This document shows, piece after piece, positions 58,451 through 64,000 of a stretch of 64,000 nucleotides of DNA (the stretch's first letter is position 1; the number at the start of each line of letters is the position of its first letter). Origin of the DNA: Fodinicola acaciae (GTDB lineage Bacteria > Actinomycetota > Actinomycetes > Mycobacteriales > HKI-0501); NCBI RefSeq assembly GCF_010993745.1, contig NZ_WOTN01000001.1, positions 437,235 to 501,234 of the forward strand, given 5' to 3'. Under the pieces are notes generated by a model that did not search any database, was not told the origin of the DNA, and saw only the letters and a list, made by a program, of their open reading frames with translations. Position numbers and translations under genes: made by a program.

Positions 58451-59281
58451 ATGAGCGGCGTTCCGAACCTGAAGCTCAACAACGGCGTGGAGATTCCGCA
58501 GCTCGGCCTTGGAGTTTTCCAGGTGCCGCCTGAGCAGACCGAGAAGGTGGTGGCGACCGCGCTGGAGGTCGGCTATCGCAGCATCGACACCGCGGCCGGC
58601 TATCGCAACGAGGAAGGCGTCGGCGCCGCCGTACGCGCGTCCGGCCTGCCGCGCGACGAGATCTTCGTGACCACCAAGCTGGCCAACTCCGACCAGGGTT
58701 ACGACGCGACCATGCGCGCTTTCGACACGAGCCTGGCCAAGCTCGGCCTGGAGTTCGTCGACCTCTACCTGATCCACTGGCCGCTGCCGGCCCGCGACAC
58801 GTACGTGCAGACCTGGAAGGCCTTCGAGAAGCTCTACGCCGATGGCCGGGTCCGGTCGATCGGAGTGTCCAACTTCCAGGTGCCGCACCTGCAGCGGCTC
58901 TTCGACGAGACCGACATCGTGCCGGTCGCCAACCAGATCGAGCTGCACCCCAACCTGCTGCAGGCCGAGTTGCGCGAGTTCCATGCCAAGCACCGCATCG
59001 TCACCGAGGCGTGGAGCCCGCTGGCCCAGGCGCAGATCCTCGACGTACAGCCGATCGCCGCGCTGGCCAAGAAATATGGCAAGACGCCGGCGCAGATCGT
59101 GCTGAGGTGGCACATCGAGCTCGGCAACATCGTCATCCCGAAGTCGGTGCGGCCGTCGCGGATGAAGGAGAACTTCGAGATCTTCGACTTCGAGCTGAGC
59201 CCGGACGACGTCGAGGTCGTCTCCGCGCTGGACAACGGCCAGCGCACCGGCCCCGACCCGGACACCTTCAACATGGCGTGA
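58451..59281 (+). CDS. Aldo/keto reductase (2,5-diketo-D-gluconate reductase type)
   Basis: A 276-residue NADPH-dependent reductase, full length for the AKR5 group. Catalytic residues are all present: Asp in YRSIDTAAGY, Tyr in the same block, Lys in VTTKLANSDQGYD and His in VDLYLIHWPL; the cofactor-binding IVIPKSVRPSRMKEN and SIGVSNFQVPHLQRL are canonical. ATG 58451 with aggggag ahead is chosen over an in-frame extension. It is followed by a perfect hairpin. General carbonyl reduction; specific substrate unknown. Contrast with the reductase at the left edge, which lacks the His. Confidence 0.93.
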   Translation: MSGVPNLKLNNGVEIPQLGLGVFQVPPEQTEKVVATALEVGYRSIDTAAGYRNEEGVGAAVRASGLPRDEIFVTTKLANSDQGYDATMRAFDTSLAKLGLEFVDLYLIHWPLPARDTYVQTWKAFEKLYADGRVRSIGVSNFQVPHLQRLFDETDIVPVANQIELHPNLLQAELREFHAKHRIVTEAWSPLAQAQILDVQPIAALAKKYGKTPAQIVLRWHIELGNIVIPKSVRPSRMKENFEIFDFELSPDDVEVVSALDNGQRTGPDPDTFNMA

Positions 59282-59283
59282 GT

Positions 59284-59332
59284 CCGCATGGCCACCATGC
59301 GTGCACCGTACGCACGCATGGTGGCCATGCGG
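59284..59332. terminator. Perfect 21-bp hairpin between convergent genes
   Basis: Arms 59284-59304 and 59312-59332 are fully complementary with a 7-base loop, starting 2 bases after the reductase stop and ending 5 bases before the permease stop on the other strand. No T-run on either side, so it is a bidirectional hairpin-only terminator or mRNA-stabilising structure. Confidence 0.75.
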
Positions 59333-59336
59333 CCAA

Positions 59337-60527
59337 TCAGGCGGGAGCCAGCGCCTCGGTGGGGGACAGGCGGGCGGCTCGCCAGGCCGGATAGAGGCCG
59401 GCCAGGCCGCCGACCGCGAGCGTGGCGCCGACGCCGCCGGCGGTGGCCCACACGGGTACGACCGCCGGCCAGCCCTGGTATGAGGCGTAGGCGTACGTCA
59501 GGGCCACGCCGAGCAACACCCCGCCGATGCCGCCGAGCAGCGACAACAGCAGCGACTCGGCGAAGAACTGCAGCCGGATCTGGCCACGCGTGGCACCGAG
59601 CGACCGGCGCAGGCCGATTTCCGCACGGCGCTCCAACACCGAGATGACCATGGTGTTGGCGACCCCGACACCGCCGACCAGCAGTGCCACCGCGCCGAGC
59701 CCGAGCAGCAGGCCGTTGAGCGTCGTGTTGGCGGCCTGCTTGGCGGCCAGCGCGTCCGACGGCCGCGACACGTCGACCTGGTCGGGGTGCTCGGGGTTGG
59801 CGGTGGCGCCGAGTACGGCCTGCACGTCGGTCACCGCGTCCTCACGCGCGCGTGTGTAGATGGTCGTCGGATAGCCGTCGAAACCCAGCAGCGACTGCGC
59901 GACCGGCCAGCCGACCAGCGCAGCCGTGTCCAACTCGGGAGCCAGCGGCACCGACCGGAGGATGCCGATCACGGTGAACCAGTGGCCGCCGAGCCAGATC
60001 TGTACGCCGGGTGCGCCGATGCCGAGGACGCGCGCGCTGGTCGCGCCGAGCACGACGGTCGGATAGCGCGCGGTGGCAGCGTTGAGAAACGTGCCGCTGG
60101 CGATGGACGCGCCGACGGTCTTCAACAGGTCCGTACGCGACGCGTACACGCCGATGCCGCCGCTCTGGCCGGCCGGAATGTGGTCGTTGCGATAGACCTT
60201 CGCCGAGCAGCTGCCGACCGCCGTCGCGGACAGCACAGGACCGATCCGCCCGACCATGCCGACGGACGCGGTCGGCAGGTGCGCGTTGTCGCCGAAGATG
60301 GTCTGGCCAGGCGCGACGCGCAGCAGGTTGGTGCCGAGCGCGGCCAGCTGACGATCCAGGTTTTCCCTGCTGGAAGAGGAAATCCCCACCACGGCGATCA
60401 TCGCGGCGATGCCGATCGCGATGCCGAGCGCGGACAGGATGGCGCGCAGTGGCCGCGTACGCAGGCCGACGCCGGCGACCCGCGCGAGGTCGGCCGGACG
60501 CAGCCGGGCCGGCACGAGCGTGGTCAC
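59337..60527 (-). CDS. MacB-type ABC transporter permease (FtsX family)
   Basis: A 396-residue MacB/FtsX-fold permease: one N-terminal helix (RAILSALGIAIGIAAMIAVVGISSSS), a large extracytoplasmic MacB_PCD domain (about 45-275), then three helices in the FtsX domain (LLLGLGAVALLVGGVGVANTMVISVLERRAEIGLRRSLGA). These proteins act as mechanotransmitters for export or envelope stress rather than classical import. GTG 60527 overlaps the ATPase stop by 4 bp (GTGA). Last gene of the lipoprotein-adaptor-ATPase-permease operon. Confidence 0.92.
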   Translation of the reverse strand: MTTLVPARLRPADLARVAGVGLRTRPLRAILSALGIAIGIAAMIAVVGISSSSRENLDRQLAALGTNLLRVAPGQTIFGDNAHLPTASVGMVGRIGPVLSATAVGSCSAKVYRNDHIPAGQSGGIGVYASRTDLLKTVGASIASGTFLNAATARYPTVVLGATSARVLGIGAPGVQIWLGGHWFTVIGILRSVPLAPELDTAALVGWPVAQSLLGFDGYPTTIYTRAREDAVTDVQAVLGATANPEHPDQVDVSRPSDALAAKQAANTTLNGLLLGLGAVALLVGGVGVANTMVISVLERRAEIGLRRSLGATRGQIRLQFFAESLLLSLLGGIGGVLLGVALTYAYASYQGWPAVVPVWATAGGVGATLAVGGLAGLYPAWRAARLSPTEALAPA

Positions 60528-61210
60528 GCCGGCACCACCGCCTGACTGTCCGCGACGACCTGGCCGTCGCGCATCTCCACCCGCCGCGGCAGGCTCGCCG
60601 CCAGCTCGCGGTCGTGCGTGATGATGACGACGGTCGTACCGCTCTCGTGCAGCTGCCACAACAACGCCAGCACGCTGGCACCGGAGACCGAGTCGAGGTT
60701 GCCGGTCGGCTCGTCGGCCAGCAGCAGTGGCGGCTGTCCGACCACAGCGCGCGCGATCGCGACCCTCTGCTGCTCGCCACCGGAGAGCTCGTGCCGCCGG
60801 TGGTGCATGCGGTTCGCCAGGCCGACGCGGCGCAGCGCCTCGGCGGCTCGCTGGCGGCGGTCACCGATCTGTACGCCGCTGTAGAGCAGTCCGTCTGCGA
60901 CCACGTCGATCGCCGCCACTCCGGCGGCGAGGTGAAACTGTTGGAAGACAAAGCCGATCGTGCTCGCGCGCAGCGCCGACAGCTGCCGGTCGGACAGCTC
61001 GGCGACCGGATGGCTGGCCAGCTCCAGCGTCCCTGACGACGGCCGGTCCAAAGCACCCATGACGTGCAGAAGTGTCGACTTGCCGGAACCGGACGGCCCG
61101 ACGACCGCGACGAACTCGCCGTACGCGATCGCCATCGACACGCCTCGCAGCGCCTGCACACCGCCGGCGTAGGTCTTCGTGACGCCGTCGAGGCGGATGA
61201 CCTCAGTCAC
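60524..61210 (-). CDS. MacB/LolD-type ABC ATPase
   Basis: A 228-residue ATPase with Walker [11 protein letters not shown]-loop VFQQFHL, signature LSGGEQQR, Walker [13 protein letters not shown] and H-switch ITHDREL, the standard MacB/LolD set. It begins 8 bp inside the adaptor gene and overlaps the permease, so subunits are produced together. Drives the FtsX-type permease encoded next. Confidence 0.94.
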   Translation of the reverse strand: MTEVIRLDGVTKTYAGGVQALRGVSMAIAYGEFVAVVGPSGSGKSTLLHVMGALDRPSSGTLELASHPVAELSDRQLSALRASTIGFVFQQFHLAAGVAAIDVVADGLLYSGVQIGDRRQRAAEALRRVGLANRMHHRRHELSGGEQQRVAIARAVVGQPPLLLADEPTGNLDSVSGASVLALLWQLHESGTTVVIITHDRELAASLPRRVEMRDGQVVADSQAVVPA

Positions 61211-62348
61211 TGGGGACCACCACCTTGGTCCCGGCGGTGATGCCGGCGCCGCTGATCTCCACGCGGCCGCCGGCGAAGGTGCCGGTCTGCACCGGCACGT
61301 ACGTCCGCGCGGCTCCCTTGACGACCTCGACGCCGTAGCCGCCGTCGGCCAGCGCGACCAGTGCGTTCACCGGCACGTTCAGCACGTCCTTGACCTCGCT
61401 GGTCACCAGCGTGACCGAGACCGGTGCCTGGTCGAGGCTCTTGCTGGGATCGGCCTTGGCGAGGTCGATGACGACGCTGACCGTCGATGTCTGCTCGCGC
61501 GGGTTGTCGCCTGACGTAGTGGCCACCTTGCCGACGCTGCGGATCGTACCGGCGACTTGGCCGCCGTCCGGCATGGTCACCGTGACACGCTGTCCGGCCT
61601 TCACCATCGCCTGTTTCGCCACGTCGAGCGCGACGGTCACGACGACGGTGGTGCCGGTGTAGGTGTAGACCGGACCGTTGGCCATGCCGCCGAGGCTGGC
61701 CTTGACCTCGGCGACCCGGATGGCCGCCGGCGCCAGCGCGACCTGGTTCGGTGCGACCGTACCGGTCTCGGTGAGCCCCAGGTCGTCCTGCCAGTCCTTG
61801 ACCGCCGCCGCGGTCGCCGCGGTGAACTTGTCGTCCACGGTGAAGCCGGAATAGCCGAGGGCGGACAGGTTGCGCTCCAGTTGCCGTACGTCCGAGCCGG
61901 TCATGCCGGTGCCGAGCGTCCGATAGAACGGCAGCGTGCCGTAGAGCAGCGGCACCGGTCGGTCGTCGACCTTGTACGCGGCGTGGCCGCGGGTGACCGT
62001 ACTGCCGGCGCTCGGCAGCCAGGTGATGACGCCGTTGGCGGCGGCGGAGGCCAGCGGCGCGGCCGACCCGTAGCCGAGCTTGCCGTCGACCTGCTCGGTC
62101 GCGGTCAGCGTCGACCTGGTGACCGTCGCGGTCGACGGTGGCGCAGCGTTTCCGGTCGGCGTGGCCGACGGTCGTCCCCCGATGCCGATCGAAGCGGCGA
62201 CGACCGTCGCGCCGGTCACCACGACCGCGCCGGTGATGGCCGCGGCGCGTACGCGGCGACGGCGGCGGTGGCGCGCCATGCCGTCCGGCTCATCGGTCGC
62301 CGGATCGGGCCAAGGACCCGCGGTGACCTGCGGTTCCAGCCGGCTCAC
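61203..62348 (-). CDS. Efflux adaptor protein with peptidoglycan-binding domain
   Basis: A 381-residue membrane-fusion-like protein. An N-terminal helix (ITGAVVVTGATVVAASIGIGG) anchors it; outside are a barrel-sandwich half (VTRSTLTATEQVDGKLGYG), an inserted peptidoglycan-binding domain (SDVRQLERNLSALGYSGFTVDDKFTAATAAAVKDWQ), then the second half (VKAGQRVTVTMPDGG) and a C-terminal domain. This architecture is common for actinobacterial MacA-like adaptors. GTG 62348 overlaps the lipoprotein stop (GTGA). The longer frame to 63176 is antisense to the response-regulator region and rejected. Confidence 0.88.
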   Translation of the reverse strand: MSRLEPQVTAGPWPDPATDEPDGMARHRRRRRVRAAAITGAVVVTGATVVAASIGIGGRPSATPTGNAAPPSTATVTRSTLTATEQVDGKLGYGSAAPLASAAANGVITWLPSAGSTVTRGHAAYKVDDRPVPLLYGTLPFYRTLGTGMTGSDVRQLERNLSALGYSGFTVDDKFTAATAAAVKDWQDDLGLTETGTVAPNQVALAPAAIRVAEVKASLGGMANGPVYTYTGTTVVVTVALDVAKQAMVKAGQRVTVTMPDGGQVAGTIRSVGKVATTSGDNPREQTSTVSVVIDLAKADPSKSLDQAPVSVTLVTSEVKDVLNVPVNALVALADGGYGVEVVKGAARTYVPVQTGTFAGGRVEISGAGITAGTKVVVPSD

Positions 62349-62884
62349 GAGTCGCGGCCGATCGAGCGCTGCCTGCTGACGCCGCCCTTGCCGGCCAGCG
62401 ACTGGCAGGCCTTCTGCGCCTGCTGGAACGTCGGCGAGTCCGGGTCGAGCCCACTGCCTTTGCCGGCCTCGATCTTGATGCCGCCGTTCTTGTCCGGGTC
62501 GGGGAAGGCGCTGACGCCGTGGTCGCGCATGCACTTGGCGTACTTCAGGCCGTCCTGGTAAGCCTGCGCCTGCTCCGCGGCGGACGGCGGCGGCATGTAC
62601 TTCTGGCAGGTCTTCTGCGCGTTCTTGAAGGTAGTCGAGTTGGGATCGACCCCCATGTCGGAGCTGATGCTGATGCCGCCGTCCTTGTCCGGGTCGGGGA
62701 ACTTCGGGATGCCGTTGGCGCGCATGCACTTGGCGAAGGCGACCGGGTCGCGCTTGGCGGTGGTCGAGCTGCTCGCGCTCGCGCTCGCCGCCGGGTTGCC
62801 GCGCGCGACGCCGGGCTCCGCCGGCTTGGCGCACGCGGTGGCCACGAGCAGCAACGCCAGCAGTGTCAACAGTTTGGTCTTCAT
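62345..62884 (-). CDS. Lipoprotein with duplicated FPDPD domain
   Basis: A 179-residue predicted lipoprotein: signal KTKLLTLLALLLVATAC with lipobox ATAC (Cys18), then a Ser/Ala-rich linker. Two copies of a roughly 55-residue module follow, each with KCMRxxG, FPDPDKxGG, a DPxSxTFxxAQKxCQ ending: first copy KCMRANGIPKFPDPDKDGG, second KCMRDHGVSAFPDPDKNGG. Two Cys per copy could form disulfides. Function unknown, but it heads an operon with MacA/MacB-like proteins and is divergent from a two-component system, so it may be the sensor or substrate-capture subunit. ATG 62884. Confidence 0.85.
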   Translation of the reverse strand: MKTKLLTLLALLLVATACAKPAEPGVARGNPAASASASSSTTAKRDPVAFAKCMRANGIPKFPDPDKDGGISISSDMGVDPNSTTFKNAQKTCQKYMPPPSAAEQAQAYQDGLKYAKCMRDHGVSAFPDPDKNGGIKIEAGKGSGLDPDSPTFQQAQKACQSLAGKGGVSRQRSIGRDS

Positions 62885-62906
62885 GCCGACAGTCGTACGC
62901 GGCAAC

Positions 62907-62959
62907 CGGTTGCACGGCGGTGACACCGAGCGGCGGCGGGTGTAACCGGCGTGCAACCG
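62907..62959. promoter_or_regulatory. Mirrored response-regulator operator
   Basis: A 21-bp inverted repeat (62907-62927 with 62939-62959, two mismatches) lies between the divergent efflux and two-component operons. Each arm contains two half-sites 11 bp apart, for example TAACCG (62943-62948) and CAACCG (62954-62959), the spacing used by OmpR-type dimers. A 12-bp palindrome GCAACCGGTTGC occupies 62902-62913. Confidence 0.65.
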
Positions 62960-63002
62960 AAATCCGGCGAAGATGGTGACAGCGAACAGCCGGGAGGACG
63001 AC

Positions 63003-63668
63003 ATGCGGGTGCTGGTGGTCGAGGACGACGCGGAGCTGGCCGAGGTGGTCGGTGCCGGCCTGCGGCGGCACGCGATGGCGGTGGACATCGCCATCGACGG
63101 ACCTTCCGGCCTGGAGCGTGCGCTGGTCAACGCGTACGACGTCGTCGTCCTTGACCGCGACCTGCCGGGCCTGCACGGTGACGACGTCTGCGAGCGGCTG
63201 GTGGCCGCGAAGCGGCCGTGCCGGGTCCTGATGCTGACCGCCGCGTCGACCATCGACGACCGGGTCGAGGGGCTGACCCTCGGCGCCGACGACTATCTGC
63301 CGAAGCCGTTCGCGTTCAAGGAGCTGGTGGCGCGGATCCAGGCCCTGGTGCGCCGTTCGCAGCCGGCCTTGCCGCCAGTGCTGAGCACTGGCAGCCTGTC
63401 GCTGGACCCGGCGCGGCGGCGGGTCGTACGCAGTGGCCGGACGCTCGACCTGGGGCCGAAGGAGTTCGCCGTACTGGAGCTGTTGATGGCCGCGCGCGGC
63501 CGGGTCGTGTCGGCTGAGGAGTTGCTGGAGCGCGTGTGGGACGAGGCCGCGGATCCGTTCACGACGGCCGTGAAGGTGACGGTCAGCCGGCTGCGCCGCA
63601 AGCTCGGTGAGCCGCCGGTGATCGAGACCGTCTCGCAGGCCGGCTATCGGATCGAGGAGTCCGCGTGA
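63003..63668 (+). CDS. OmpR-family response regulator
   Basis: A 221-residue response regulator. The receiver domain (1-120) has acidic pocket VVEDDAEL, phospho-acceptor Asp in VVLDRDLPG, Thr/Ala in LMLTAAS and Lys in DYLPKPFAF; the winged helix (about 130-220) reads KEFAVLELLMAARGRVVSAEEL, TVKVTVSRLRRKL and VSQAGYRI. ATG 63003 with gggagg ahead. It should bind the mirrored site in front of it and control the efflux operon. Coupled by GTGA overlap to the kinase gene. Confidence 0.95.
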   Translation: MRVLVVEDDAELAEVVGAGLRRHAMAVDIAIDGPSGLERALVNAYDVVVLDRDLPGLHGDDVCERLVAAKRPCRVLMLTAASTIDDRVEGLTLGADDYLPKPFAFKELVARIQALVRRSQPALPPVLSTGSLSLDPARRRVVRSGRTLDLGPKEFAVLELLMAARGRVVSAEELLERVWDEAADPFTTAVKVTVSRLRRKLGEPPVIETVSQAGYRIEESA

Positions 63669-64000
63669 AGGTGCCGCGGTGGACGGCGCGGTTGCGGCTG
63701 GCGCTGATGTATTGCGGGATGTCGGTCGCCTCCGGCGCCGTTCTGCTGCTCATCACCTACCTGCTGGTCGTCTATCTTCCGCCCAACGCCGTCTTTCTCA
63801 AGCAGGAGAACACCACCGACGGGCCGGTGCTCTCCGGAGGCGTCGCGGGGCCGCCGGTGAACGTCGGGGCGCTGCTCGGCGTGTCGGCCATTGCCCTGGT
63901 CATCGTCGCCTTCCTGGCGCTGGCGCTGGGCTGGGAGGTCGCCGGTGGGGTGCTGCGGCCGCTGCGGACGATCACCACGCGTACGCGCCGGATCTCGGCC
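63665..64000 (+). CDS. Sensor histidine kinase (3' end beyond window)
   Basis: GTG 63665 overlaps the regulator stop. The 112 visible codons encode a basic start, a first membrane helix (GAVLLLITYLLVVYLPPN), a short external loop of about 35 residues (FLKQENTTDGPVLSGGVAG), a second helix (GVSAIALVIVAFLALALGW) and the first residues of a HAMP linker (GGVLRPLRTITTRTRRI). The kinase domains lie past the window. The short external loop suggests membrane-proximal sensing, perhaps through the adjacent lipoprotein. Confidence 0.9.
   Translation, partial: MKVPRWTARLRLALMYCGMSVASGAVLLLITYLLVVYLPPNAVFLKQENTTDGPVLSGGVAGPPVNVGALLGVSAIALVIVAFLALALGWEVAGGVLRPLRTITTRTRRISA

Noticed and set aside
56837-59281. 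Multi-gene defence island around the DUF6119-like gene
   Set aside because: Neighbours are nagB/GntR and a housekeeping-type aldo/keto reductase; no nuclease, methylase, helicase or toxin pair was seen.
62349-63176. Long N-terminal extension of the efflux adaptor
   Set aside because: It runs antisense through the intergenic operator and inside the response-regulator gene and overlaps the lipoprotein; the GTG at 62348 gives a GTGA-coupled start.

Overview
The window is very GC-rich, densely packed, with GTG/TTG starts, many 4-bp ATGA/GTGA overlaps and several start codons that sit 6-7 bases after a TAnnnT -10 box with no Shine-Dalgarno (leaderless style). Protein families (PASTA kinase, AfsR/SARP-type regulator, CGNR zinc finger, deazaflavin nitroreductase, DUF2236/MpaB oxygenase, many TetR regulators, OmpR-type HemD) point to the chromosome of a filamentous or soil actinobacterium. 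I cannot name the genus. No rRNA, tRNA, CRISPR array, phage or complete insertion sequence was recognised.

Layout. 1-9.8 kb: a cut aldo/keto reductase, an O-methyltransferase, a peptide/nickel-type ABC importer (lipoprotein, permease, a fused permease-ATPase, ATPase), a TetR regulator, an esterase, a dienelactone hydrolase and an XRE regulator. 9.8-15.3 kb: PASTA kinase, TetR/nitroreductase divergent pair with shared operator, large AfsR-like regulator. 15.3-16.1 kb: a non-coding tandem array of about sixteen 28-bp units. 16.1-23.7 kb: an unusual (clostridial-type) glutamyl-tRNA synthetase, methyltransferase, serine hydrolase, MOSC-oxidoreductase fusion, DUF427 protein, a decayed SDR gene and its CGNR regulator. 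23.7-35.9 kb: secreted hydrolase, palindromic mobile element copy 1, TetR/MpaB oxygenase, small membrane proteins, TetR with two acyl-CoA dehydrogenases, and an amino-acid permease/LysR/threonine-synthase-like/M20 module. 35.9-41.5 kb: nitrate/nitrite assimilation (narK, HemD-like regulator, nirBD). 41.5-46.2 kb: an orphan cluster of palindromes, polyprenyl synthase, metF, a phosphatidyltransferase-like protein, MFS transporter. 46.3-52.8 kb: secreted peptidase-like hydrolase, a five-gene carotenoid-modification operon, YbaK. 52.9-59.3 kb: mobile element copy 2, FAD monooxygenase, PadR, nagB with a GntR regulator, a TIGR04141/DUF6119-like protein, aldo/keto reductase. 59.3-64 kb: a MacB-type efflux operon with a repeat lipoprotein, divergent from a two-component system that runs off the end.

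The functional blocks with the clearest internal logic are the ABC uptake operon with duplicated promoter, nitrite assimilation with a shared 10-bp box in front of narK and nirB, carotenoid hydration/desaturation/glycosylation/oxidation, GlcNAc-type amino-sugar catabolism under its own GntR repressor, and the envelope-stress-like efflux/TCS pair with a mirrored operator. The most novel-looking items are the 28-bp array, the two 177/178-bp palindromic elements whose ends differ in sequence but stay self-complementary, the orphan operator cluster at 41.6 kb and the DUF6119-like gene.
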